Shown piece after piece: positions 45,647-54,600 of a DNA stretch of 64,000 bases. The stretch's first letter is position 1. Each line of letters begins with the position of its first letter. Source of the DNA: an uncultured Poribacteria bacterium (lineage in GTDB: Bacteria > Poribacteria > WGA-4E > PCPOR2b); contig OY282444.1 in assembly GCA_958296125.1 (NCBI GenBank), forward strand, positions 4,063,623 to 4,127,622, written 5' to 3'. Under the pieces are notes generated by a model. That model was not told the DNA's origin, searched no databases, and saw nothing but the letters and a program-made list of their open reading frames with translations. The translations under genes were made by a program, and so were the position numbers.

Positions 45647-46735
45647 ATGGCTGAACCCAAATATACCGTTGCAATTATTGGTTGCGGCCGCCTTGGTCAG
45701 CACTACGCGGAGGTGTATCAGACACTGCCCAATACCGAGTTGGTCGCCATCGCCGAATACAACCCAGAGCGGCGGCGCGCTGTCGGTGAGCGTTTCGGCA
45801 TCAAAGCACTCTACTCGGATGCCGCAGCTATGTATCGGGAAATCGTCCCTGACATTGCCGCTGTCGTTTTGCCCGGCAAGTACATAAAAGAAGCGGTGAT
45901 TGCGAGTGCCGAAGCAGGTGTCAAAGGTGTGTCCACCGACAAGCCGATCGGGGCGTGTCTAGCGGATGTTGACGAAATGGTTGATGTATGTGCGGAACGC
46001 GATGTCATTTTTGCCGGGGGCAACCTCCAGCGAGCACTTTCGGAAGTTCAAGAGGTGGCCGGTTGGCTCCGCGCTGGCAACTACGGCGAACTGCGCGGTG
46101 CCAGTGTCCACCGTTGGGGCGGCGAGATATCGGGCGGTGGGTGCCAGCATATCGCTGTGCTGCGACTGCTGGCACAGGCAGAGGTGACCGAAGTAATCGC
46201 CTGGGGCACACCCGACGCAGCGCTCCAAAGCGACAACGACGAGGGCTTAATCATTAATGGACATTTTCGCCTGAGCAACGGTCTCATCTGTCCGGTTTTC
46301 GGCGAGGAGACCCCTCACCGAGGCGTTGACGTATGGACTGACGATGCGCTCATTCGATGGAATTGGGCACCACCCGAAATCTATCATGGCTTCGATCAGA
46401 ACGGGGCGCGGATCAGGGTGGAAACCTCCTACACACCGATACAATATCCCCGTTTCTCTTATATGGCAACGTCGATTATGTCTTTCCTCGACGTAGTGTC
46501 AAACGGAGGGGAACTGGCTATCTCCGGGCACGACCTACGGCAGTCCCTCGAAGTGGCGGTTGCCGCCAAGTATTCCGCCCTGTGGGGCAGTGTCGCGCTG
46601 AAGCTGCCGCTGGAAGACCGGTCACTAACGCTCTATCCGAGGCCGTATCGATGGCTCGGCGGTGACCAGTCCGGACGCTTCCAAACCTATCAGGAAGCTC
46701 TGGTGGCCCCACTATTCCCTAAGTCTGATGGATAG
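45647..46735 (+). CDS. Gfo/Idh/MocA family oxidoreductase 4
   Basis: 362 residues from the ATG at 45647, directly after AAGGAGG; an upstream TTG is in the leader. The Rossmann motif is VAIIGCGRLGQHYAEV; the EKP site is VSTDKPIGACLADVDEM (Glu changed to Asp). A C-terminal domain with GGEISGGGCQHIAVLRLLAQ supplies the catalytic-His helix. The end (LKLPLEDRSLTLYPRP) resembles that of copy 3. It converges on the PhyH-Nudix gene, leaving about 50 bases between. Confidence 0.92.
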   Translation: MAEPKYTVAIIGCGRLGQHYAEVYQTLPNTELVAIAEYNPERRRAVGERFGIKALYSDAAAMYREIVPDIAAVVLPGKYIKEAVIASAEAGVKGVSTDKPIGACLADVDEMVDVCAERDVIFAGGNLQRALSEVQEVAGWLRAGNYGELRGASVHRWGGEISGGGCQHIAVLRLLAQAEVTEVIAWGTPDAALQSDNDEGLIINGHFRLSNGLICPVFGEETPHRGVDVWTDDALIRWNWAPPEIYHGFDQNGARIRVETSYTPIQYPRFSYMATSIMSFLDVVSNGGELAISGHDLRQSLEVAVAAKYSALWGSVALKLPLEDRSLTLYPRPYRWLGGDQSGRFQTYQEALVAPLFPKSDG

Positions 46736-46785
46736 TGGATCACACCTCGTATCGTGAGATTACGCCGGCTGCTTCTGACACGGAT

Positions 46786-47994
46786 TTAGGTGAATTGCTC
46801 CTTACTTTGACAACATGCTTTGCCTTTGCCCCGAATAATGTCCGCTCGGTGCCATGTGTGAATGGCGTGACAGATATAGTCGCTATCACCAAGCATCTGT
46901 CCTACGCGGTCTTTTGTAAACCAGTCGTAGTGACCGTTGGTCAGCGGTTTAGATACCAACGACTCATCTGAGTAGCCGTACACACGACAGACACCGTCTG
47001 CTTTTTCAACATCTTCAATATAAGACATCCATGGAATGCCCAATCCGAGCTGTGTTTTTGTGAGTGCTTGCAGAGAACCGATACGTGCGCCGATGTCCCA
47101 ACCGACCAAGTCCTCTTCTTCCCAGCCTTCCCCACCGGGCAATTCCCAACGGTCATTTTCGTCGTCGTGTAGAAGCAGGTATTTCGATTCGTTGCTCGAC
47201 GGGCACTCAATGAGCAAGCGTGTCGTCGTGATAGGCTTGTCGAAACAGACGGGGATAAGGCGTTTACCGGCATCGCTCAATGCGCCAAGAGCCGCGGGAT
47301 TGTATGGATAGTAGCCTGCGGAAGGGGGTGCGTTGACCGCGCAATATTTGTGGAAAATACCGCAACGGTCTTCCGTAGCCGTGCCGGCGGGTGCTTTATG
47401 CCACGTATGCTGGTTTGTAATCAGTAAATCACCTGCCTTGAGTTCCGGATCTATAAAAGGATTGAGTTGGGTCGGGTCGGGACGGGTGAGATCCAAGATA
47501 TGTGCTTCCTCGTCGATAACCTGAACCAACTTATGAGATCCGGGGGACACCAGAAAGGGACCATACTCCTCATCGAAATCGGTCAAGGGAATAATAGCAA
47601 ACACCCAGTTCATGGATGATCCGACCGGTCGCCAACGTTTGTAGTCACAGTGCCCTCCAGAGCCCCGATCGCCTGGGCTCCGTAGATACGCCACGAAGGC
47701 GGTCAGATGCGCCGGCTGACCGAGCGCGCCCTCAACGGCATCCACAACGGTCGGATGCTCAACAATGGAGGCGAGGCTTGACTCAGCCATCTTATTGCCG
47801 CTGATTGTGTACTTCCCCGGCTCAGGATATTTCAGTGAAGCCGGGTATGAATTGTATGGGGCTTGTTGTTGGACGATATGACGAAATTTATCCGCTTCGT
47901 CAGAGGACAATACATTGCGAACAATCGCATAGCCGTTTTCATGGTAGTCAGCTATCTGTTGATCGCTGAGAACCGGAGTGTTAATCGTAGTCAT
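46786..47994 (-). CDS. PhyH dioxygenase fused to a degenerate Nudix-like domain
   Basis: 402 residues; GAGGTG lies six bases before the ATG. Residues 1 to about 240 are a PhyH Fe(II)/2-oxoglutarate oxygenase: ligands in GGHCDYKRWRPVG, LVSPGSHKLVQV, and the distal His in TNQHTWHKAPAG. From about 255 a Nudix-like fold follows: TTTRLLIECPSSNESKYLLL, WELPGGEGWEEE, then LQALTKTQLGLG where the Nudix helix 'REL.EE.G' should be. The catalytic Glu pair is Thr-Gln, so hydrolase activity is doubtful and the domain may only bind a nucleotide-like ligand. I know of no described enzyme with this architecture. The frame is continuous, so it is not a sequencing join. Confidence 0.82.
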   Translation of the reverse strand: MTTINTPVLSDQQIADYHENGYAIVRNVLSSDEADKFRHIVQQQAPYNSYPASLKYPEPGKYTISGNKMAESSLASIVEHPTVVDAVEGALGQPAHLTAFVAYLRSPGDRGSGGHCDYKRWRPVGSSMNWVFAIIPLTDFDEEYGPFLVSPGSHKLVQVIDEEAHILDLTRPDPTQLNPFIDPELKAGDLLITNQHTWHKAPAGTATEDRCGIFHKYCAVNAPPSAGYYPYNPAALGALSDAGKRLIPVCFDKPITTTRLLIECPSSNESKYLLLHDDENDRWELPGGEGWEEEDLVGWDIGARIGSLQALTKTQLGLGIPWMSYIEDVEKADGVCRVYGYSDESLVSKPLTNGHYDWFTKDRVGQMLGDSDYICHAIHTWHRADIIRGKGKACCQSKEQFT

Positions 47995-48026
47995 AATGGC
48001 ACCTCACAACAAATCACGGTTACTGT

Positions 48027-48062
48027 GTCCGTTCCGTGACCAGGGTCCGTTCCGTGACCAGG
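48027..48062 (+). repeat. 18-bp unit, two exact copies
   Basis: GTCCGTTCCGTGACCAGG occurs twice in a row, just upstream (5') of the PhyH-Nudix gene on the minus strand. Function unknown. Confidence 0.9.
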
Positions 48063-48171
48063 GATGGTTATACATTTTGAACTGATAGGTTTTCATGGGA
48101 TTCAGCTTTCTGGCTTTCATATCCTGTAGGGTATGATGGGGGAGACACCGCCAAGCGACGGTGTGCGACTC

Positions 48172-48238
48172 TCCTACGAAAGCCAAGGCAAGTCTACCCT
48201 ATTTCACCTACAAAGTCAAACATGTTTTGACTCACTAC
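48172..48238 (+). repeat. 67-bp dispersed repeat, copy 2
   Basis: Second copy of the repeat at 36821-36887, same orientation, about 91% identical by eye. A small hairpin ACACCG/CGGTGT (48145-48164) lies just before it. Confidence 0.8.
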
Positions 48239-48331
48239 CGGAAGATTACGATAAACTGAGGTGACGTGATTCTCGTTGCGAATACTTAAAAGCCCGTTAT
48301 GACTGGTGCAAATATACGCCCATAAAAAGTA

Positions 48332-48360
48332 TTGACAAATCGCCCATCAACCTGTATACT
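48332..48360 (+). promoter_or_regulatory. Sigma-70 promoter
   Basis: TTGACA, a 17-base spacer, TATACT: one mismatch from the full consensus. Transcription would start near 48367, giving a leader of about 200 bases before the TIG/LysM lipoprotein. No other feature was seen in the 47995-48564 spacer apart from the repeats listed. Confidence 0.65.
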
Positions 48361-48564
48361 AGAGAAAGTTGTCACTTAATTTATCTTTTATGTTAAGGGT
48401 TTTGAATTTCAGCTCATACTACAATGTCAGCCCCCACGCAGTGAAAATTCTCACAACGGCGCGATTCTCTGTTTCGCTGAGAATTGCAGCTTGAGTTTTG
48501 ACTGTCATCCAGCATTTCAACAGACGACTTGATATTGTAGTCCAAACGTTCAGGAGAATGACCT

Positions 48565-49476
48565 ATGAAAACACTCAGAAATATCTCAACAGTTATTGCA
48601 TTTGCATTTATATTGGCAGGGATCTCCGGATGCAGCGGCTGCAATCCGCCCCCTGAGCCGGCACGCTTCACCCCAACGGAAGGCCCCGAGATCGGTGGGA
48701 CAACCATCCGAATTACGGGCGACAAGTTCGATATGAAAAATGGCGTTACGGTGAAATTGGGTGGGAAGAATGCCACAAGCGTAAATGTCCCAAGCAAAAT
48801 GGAGATTACGGCAGTGACACCGCCGGGGATGGCAGGAGAATCGGTTTCAGTCGTTGTAACTAACAATGGCAACACGAAGCCGGAGGGCACGGTAACAATG
48901 AGCCAGCAATTCACCTACACCGATGCAACGCCACCAACAATCACGGGAGTTAGTCCCGCAGATGGAACGGTCATATCGGAGTATGAAGACTCGTTGAGTG
49001 TGAATGTTCCTATCTCAATCACTTTCAGCGAAGGTGTTGACAGTGTATCTGGTTCTTTAACAGTTTCTGTTGAGTCAACGCCGGATTCGGGTACGCAACA
49101 ATCTGGCGAGATTGCCGGGACTGTTTCTGGCAGCGGAAACACAATTACATTTACCCCCAACGAACCGTATCGGTCAGCCCGTAAGTATACTGTCAATATA
49201 TCGGGTGTCAAAGATACCGCCGCCGCTGGCAACACCCTTGCTTCGGGTCGCAGCTTTAGCTTTACAATTTCTTCCCCGGAGAAGGTCAACCGATACCTCG
49301 TGCGGGCAGGAGATACGCTTCCAATCATTGCTTCACGTCCAGAAATATACGACAACGCCGAGCTTTGGCCCAGGCTTGTCGAAGCGAATCAGGACGACTA
49401 CGACTTCGATCGCCAGCGACTCTATCCAGGCCAGCAATGGTTGTGGGTGCCGCGCGGCTCCGCATGGAGAGATTAA
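48565..49476 (+). CDS. Lipoprotein with TIG, bacterial Ig-like and LysM-like domains
   Basis: 303 residues; the lipobox GISGC puts the lipid-bearing Cys near residue 23. Residues about 33-118 form an IPT/TIG domain (FTPTEGPEIGGTTIRITGDK), 121-250 a Big_5/SbsA-type Ig domain (PPTITGVSPADGTVI ... ITFSEGVDSVSG ... KYTVNISGVKDTA). The last 50 residues resemble LysM: NRYLVRAGDTLPIIASRPEI, NAELWPRLVEANQDD and YPGQQWLWVP. LysM binds peptidoglycan, so the protein may tether an envelope layer to the wall. It is followed after about 50 bases by a second lipoprotein, probably in one transcript from the promoter at 48332. Confidence 0.85.
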   Translation: MKTLRNISTVIAFAFILAGISGCSGCNPPPEPARFTPTEGPEIGGTTIRITGDKFDMKNGVTVKLGGKNATSVNVPSKMEITAVTPPGMAGESVSVVVTNNGNTKPEGTVTMSQQFTYTDATPPTITGVSPADGTVISEYEDSLSVNVPISITFSEGVDSVSGSLTVSVESTPDSGTQQSGEIAGTVSGSGNTITFTPNEPYRSARKYTVNISGVKDTAAAGNTLASGRSFSFTISSPEKVNRYLVRAGDTLPIIASRPEIYDNAELWPRLVEANQDDYDFDRQRLYPGQQWLWVPRGSAWRD

Positions 49477-49524
49477 ACCCGTCGTTGAAACGAGGCAGCA
49501 GATCCAACGAAATAGGGGGCTATC

Positions 49525-50076
49525 ATGAAACCTTGTTATCTAGTCCACGCTGTGTTGGTGATTTCACTTACGGCCATGTTGTTGGCGGGATGCAGCATCC
49601 GCACAGTTCCTCTTGAAGAGGAGCAGATGGTCTATGAGGATGAGGTGGATATTTATGATAGCCTCCCACCAAGCTTCTTTTATGAGGCGTGGCAGCTGTC
49701 CCAGTATCGTCAATATTACGGCGACGCGCCTGAATTGGGGTATCCACCGCCCTTTCGGATGAATTTCGATCCGAATCCGAATGATAGCTATCGTGCAGAT
49801 GAGAAACCTGTTCAACGTGCTCCCGTTCAAACGTCAATCCAAGGGACAACCCCCAATCGCCGCGTTGGAGAGCGTCAGGATCGCGCCCCAATTCAACGGA
49901 CGGTCAACCGAAGCAGGCACACTCGCTCGAATCGTCTAGCGGATAACTCTCCAGACGACAGGAGCCGTGTGCGGGAACAGTTACAACAACGTCCCCGTCA
50001 ACGGCCGACAAATGCGGTGGAGGATGACGATCGCGAGGCTCAACGGCGAATCACCCGCCGCCGTGTCAGACGCTAG
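49525..50076 (+). CDS. Small lipoprotein with long basic disordered tail
   Basis: 183 residues. Lipobox MLLAGC (Cys about 23), then an acidic stretch (EEEQMVYEDEVDIYDSL), a Tyr/Pro-rich middle (YGDAPELGYPPPFRMNFDP) and, from about residue 90, a disordered Arg/Gln-rich tail ending RRITRRRVRR. No known domain. The charge layout suggests binding to an acidic polymer or nucleic acid, but that is only inference. AGGGGGC lies before the ATG. Confidence 0.7.
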   Translation: MKPCYLVHAVLVISLTAMLLAGCSIRTVPLEEEQMVYEDEVDIYDSLPPSFFYEAWQLSQYRQYYGDAPELGYPPPFRMNFDPNPNDSYRADEKPVQRAPVQTSIQGTTPNRRVGERQDRAPIQRTVNRSRHTRSNRLADNSPDDRSRVREQLQQRPRQRPTNAVEDDDREAQRRITRRRVRR

Positions 50077-50120
50077 TCCTTGCAGATTTTGAAAGAAGTT
50101 CATGCAACTAAAAAAGCCAT

Positions 50121-50134
50121 GTAGAACGTTCTAC
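50121..50134. promoter_or_regulatory. Palindrome, possible operator
   Basis: GTAGAACGTTCTAC, a perfect 14-base palindrome about 55 bases upstream of the A-rich orphan gene. Possible repressor site; regulator unknown. Confidence 0.3.
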
Positions 50135-50188
50135 TGGGAGAATTAAAAGACGCTAACAAGTCCCATAATCATAGAGGAGAAAAATCAT

Positions 50189-50695
50189 ATGGAAAACACA
50201 ACAATAACAAAAACAACAAAAGGCACAAAAATCAGAATAAACAGCAGAGAAGACTTACCAATCCGAAACAGAAGTGACATAGCATCACTAGCACAAAACA
50301 AACAACTTATAGAATACGAAACAAGCGAGGAGTTCACAGAAGCATTTCCAAAAAACAAGCAACAATTCCTAATAGCACAAGAAAAAGATGAAATCTTACG
50401 AAAGAAAGAAATAGATTTAGAGACAGAACTAGATGCAACAGAACCAATCATTAACACAGCCATAGGGATACCAACCCCATACATGGAAATGGAAACGGTA
50501 GAAAAACTAAAAAAACTACAACGACACAAAAAATACTACATACTAAAAGCGGGATCAGAATCAGAATGTAAGAAACATAAAAGAAAAATAAATCAAAAAC
50601 GACATAGAAACGAGAAGGTACGTGAAAGAATATGGACATTTATCGTAAGACTAGCAACAGCGATAATAACATTAATATTCAGAAAACTATTATAG
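50189..50695 (+). CDS. Orphan A-rich gene, tail-anchored-type protein, probably foreign
   Basis: 168 residues with a good GAGGAG ribosome site. Unrecognised. The protein is highly charged (Lys/Glu/Arg), with TNAIGIPTPYMEMETVEKL-type middle and a single C-terminal hydrophobic segment (WTFIVRLATAIITLIFRKLL), as in tail-anchored proteins. The coding strand is extremely rich in A and poor in T, and codons ending in A (ACA, ATA, AAA, GAA, CTA, AGA) dominate, unlike the balanced codons of all neighbours. This points to recent transfer or an unusual selective regime. It lies between a palindrome and a MITE. Confidence 0.6.
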   Translation: MENTTITKTTKGTKIRINSREDLPIRNRSDIASLAQNKQLIEYETSEEFTEAFPKNKQQFLIAQEKDEILRKKEIDLETELDATEPIINTAIGIPTPYMEMETVEKLKKLQRHKKYYILKAGSESECKKHKRKINQKRHRNEKVRERIWTFIVRLATAIITLIFRKLL

Positions 50696-50786
50696 ATTTA
50701 CTCGGTTAGAGCCTTCCTTTACTCCCCCGTATAAATCGTGCTTTGCTCACCACCACACTTCGGATAGCTAGTTGCTTCCTTGTTAA

Positions 50787-50925
50787 TAGGACTTACGCAC
50801 TCCAGATTGTAGGGAACGCAGATCTGCGTTCCCTCCTGACTTACTTGCCCCATAGAAAGGGACACAGGCGTAAGCGGATGAATCGCTATTACGAGACATT
50901 AAGGCATTCAGCTGCGTAAGTCCTA
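50787..50925. mobile_element. MITE-like element (139 bp) with 13-bp terminal inverted repeats
   Basis: Ends are TAGGACTTACGCA and TGCGTAAGTCCTA, exact inverted repeats of 13 bases. Inside, 50811-50834 is a perfect 24-base palindrome with half AGGGAACGCAGA. No coding frame. The right end lies three bases from the stop codon of the HicB-like gene. Looks like a non-autonomous element needing a transposase from elsewhere. Confidence 0.75.
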
Positions 50926-50928
50926 AGT

Positions 50929-51513
50929 TTAACAAAAACGGTCGAAATCGTCCAGTTCAAGATAATTTTCTGAGAGCTTATATTCTACATGAAAATACAG
51001 CGGGCGGAATTTCAGATTTATCTCCAGATCAATTTTCGCTAACCGTTTAATTCGATCCACAGACTCTTCTGCAAGTATGATTACGACATCTGCGTTATTA
51101 TTATCAATTTTTATGTAACCTTCTTGGACATAAGAGATCGCTTCCAATTTCTCTTTATAAAGCTGTTTCAACTCTTGCCAAGCCGGGGGTTCAACTTCCT
51201 CAATAATGCGTTTAAGGAATGTATGTTCCTGAGACTTTGCAGGGCTTTCCCCCAACTCCTCATAACGGGCAACAATTTTCGCACATAAGTCTGATATTGC
51301 CGCTTTCGCGTTGTCGCCGGTGCCACATAGTTCGGCATCATCGTAGGTGGCGGTTACAGCATCGCCCGCTCTTTCAATTGAGATCGGAATTGGCTGGCGC
51401 AGGTGGTAAGAGGGATGTCGAAGATTTTGGATCCAGCGGGTTTCAGGAAGTTGGCGAAACTCCGAACGAATTATTTCCTTCATTTGTAAAGGCTTCAAAT
51501 TCTCAAGTGTCAC
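50929..51513 (-). CDS. HicB-like domain protein
   Basis: 194 residues. Residues about 35-90 (SYHLRQPIPISIERAGDAVT, ATYDDAELCGTGDNAKAAI, LCAKIVARYEEL) follow the HicB/RNase H-like antitoxin plan: beta strands around 'gtGdt..eAi..l'. The C-terminal half (DVVIILAEESVDRIKRLAKI, DLEINLKFRPLYFHVEY) is not recognised. HicB proteins usually neutralise a HicA RNase toxin; no hicA is adjacent. The gene is last in a minus-strand series after ppdK and the restriction-methyltransferase. Its stop abuts a MITE, so the C-terminus may have been altered by insertion. Confidence 0.5.
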   Translation of the reverse strand: MTLENLKPLQMKEIIRSEFRQLPETRWIQNLRHPSYHLRQPIPISIERAGDAVTATYDDAELCGTGDNAKAAISDLCAKIVARYEELGESPAKSQEHTFLKRIIEEVEPPAWQELKQLYKEKLEAISYVQEGYIKIDNNNADVVIILAEESVDRIKRLAKIDLEINLKFRPLYFHVEYKLSENYLELDDFDRFC

Positions 51514-51630
51514 TGTTTTCTCCTAGTTATGATTCGACTCGCTGCTGTAATCGGCTTTCACAGCTTTAAGGTGGAGATTATGGTTAATTTTATTTCGCTT
51601 TTTGTTTAGACGTTTCTTTTTGTCTTGCGT

Positions 51631-54600
51631 TTAATGAGAAGGCACCCCCAACTCTGGCAGCCCCTCCACAATCCCAACCGTCTCCAAGCTAACTGTGATC
51701 ACCTTCCCGATTAGCTTGACGATGTATTGTGGATCATCTGCACGGTTCGGGTCGTTGACGATGCCGCTGCGTTTGTCTGTCTTGACGCAATACTGATTTA
51801 TCACCCATTCTAACGCCGACCGATTCCCAAGCCGATATCCAAATACCTTCGCGGGTATCCTGTCGAGGGTCAGGAAATTGTTATACACCAGCTGCGTTTT
51901 GTCTTTGGATAGTTTCATCTTTTCCACACGCCATAGCCCCCTGCCCCGCGATCGGGTAGAAAGATTGATCGGCCCTTCACGGTTTTCGATGAAATGTAGG
52001 GGATATTCGGGCACATCCTCATAGCTGATGTGGATTTCCCCCAACTGTTGACCCGCTTTGGCAAACCCCCAGAAGTCGGGCGCATACGGCAGGTGCGGCA
52101 GATCCCGCTTGAGATTCGCTTGATACCGCTCTCGATAATCGGGGTGATGTAGGAGAGCGTAGGCGTAATGGAAGATGTCCCATTTGGTGATTGCCGCGTC
52201 TCGGTAATGGGTGCGGAATTGTGCTAATGCCCAATCGGTGATGTTCTCGCGGCGGTTTGTTCCCTCCTCGTCGTAGGTATAAAAAGGGAAGCATTGATTT
52301 TTTTCAAAGGCTAAATCCAAGGAAGGAATCATATTTGTTATAAGACAACCAAAGTCTTTTCTATTACCAATTCCAGCAACACAAATCACCCGATTCCCCG
52401 CTTCTGTCTCAGGTGTGGAGAGGATGGAGGGAAAGAGGGATACAACATCATTCATCATTCTGTCAAAATAAAGGTTTGACTTCGTAAACGGGCGATAGAG
52501 GGCTGTTCTTACTTTGTGGGCGGCATATTTAGTGGTTCGCTCTCGTTTCAGTTTCACTTTTAGGTCCCGACTCCAACTAATTTTCACGTCGTCATAGTTC
52601 ACAAAATCATCAACGTTTGTCTCCCGATTTTCTCGATGCTGCCACTTGAACACCTGCTCATTATAGGTATCAATCATCCTGCTTATGTTCTTATTCAAGG
52701 CGTTCTGGTCGAAGTTATATGTCCACGCATCGCGATTAGTCTGAACGCCGTTACTGTAAGTCTGAAAAATCACATCCACTGCTTCACCTTTTGCTGCCTT
52801 CGCTTTCTTAGTTCCCATTGGGATGAAGGTCTCAAACTCAGGGTGGAGCCCTTCGGTCAGCCATGTATAGCGTGCGTCGGGACGAATGGCCCGCCAATCT
52901 ATATTGCCGATATGTCCGCATTCATTTAGAAAATCGAACTTCTGTTTTTTGTTCCACAAGTCATCGGTGCGATAGTAAAATATACGGGGTGGGACAGAAC
53001 CTCCCTCGTTTGTAGCGGGGTGATTTATTGTCCCTCCAGTTTTCACAAATAGGTTGATGCTCACGCCGACCTGTATCCCGAATACACTGGCATCCGAGAC
53101 CTTCAATCCCTTCCGGGCATTCCCGCCTAAGTCCAGAATGTAAATCGTGTCGAAATCGTCTGCAAGGTGTTTCCGCATCCCGTCAAGTGCCACACCATCG
53201 AGAAAACTATTGTTCGTTACCAAGGCGACGACCCCCTCCTCCCCAATCCGATCCGATGCCCACCGAATCGCCTTCACATACGGATCATAGAGCGCGTTTT
53301 TGAGCGTCGCTGTGGAGTCTCTTGCATAGGTCTCCTTAACCCGCGCATCCATCGTTGGATATTTCCGATTTTTGTTGTTGTCATTTTCGTTGACCTGACC
53401 GACATTATAGGGCGGGTTGCCGATAATCACAAACATCGGTGTCCCCTTTTGACTCTCAACGCGGCGGGTATTCTCAGGCGCGAATAGTGGCAACTGTCGA
53501 TCCTCTGCCAGTTCAAACGTATCCACGAGGCAGATGCCCTCAAAGGGACGATACGCCCCCATTGTCTCATAAAATTCATGTTCGATGTTCATTGAGGCGA
53601 TGTAGTATGGCAACAACATCACCTCGTTGCAGTGGAGTTCTGTTGTGTATTTATCTGCAAGCGCGGTTAGACGAATCTCGCGCATTGTCCGCACGATGAA
53701 ATTGCCGGTTCCTACAAACGGGTCAATGATGTGGACATCCGGGGAGGATAAGGAACGCAGTCCCTCGTTCCCTACACCCTCAAATTCGGTCTTTAATAGC
53801 TGATCCACACTTCTCACCATGAAATCGACAATCGGTTGCGGCGTATAGACCACCCCATGTGTATCGGCAACCTCCACCGAAAAGCCTTGAAAAAACTGCT
53901 CGTAAACCGTGTTGAGAAACCCCTGTTTTTGGGAAAAGTCGTTGATGGTTGCGGCTGCCCGTTCGATTGCGAGGTAGAAACGATCCAGACTACGCAGAAA
54001 ATCATCACGGCTAAACGCCTGCTCTGTGAGTGCCTTGATGACGGTCTCAATCTCGCGGGCAATGACATTGCGGTCGGTGAAATCGGGGTTGCTAAACACG
54101 GTTCGGAAAATCCGCTCGGTCAACAGATGTTGGATCAGCATTTCCTCAACTGCTGCTTCGGAGAGGTTGGGGTTGATCGATTGACGACATTTCTTGTAAA
54201 AATCCTCAAACGCGGCAGTAAAGTGGGGGTTGGCAGCCCGTTCATTTTGGATTAGGATTGCCAAGCTGTTCCCAAGCGCGGGGACTTTGTCTTTGAATTG
54301 TGCGATCGCCTCCTCCCATTCGGTGTATTCTTGCGGACGGTGGGAAAAGAAGGTTTCGAGGACTCCGATCAGTTGCGTTGGGTCATTCAGATCGACATCA
54401 AGCGTCTGCTGAGCGTTCTGCCAAAGGATGGCACGTTGTGGGGTTTGGAAGAGGATGTTGTCGCGGGGGTAGCCTTTCTCAAATTTGCGGAGCACTTCGG
54501 CTGGTAGGTCATCGTGTATATCTTTCGCCTCCCAATAGCCGTGGGGCAGCTGGAAATCGTCGATCAACGCACCGTCAAGCACAATCCGCTTGTTTCGATG

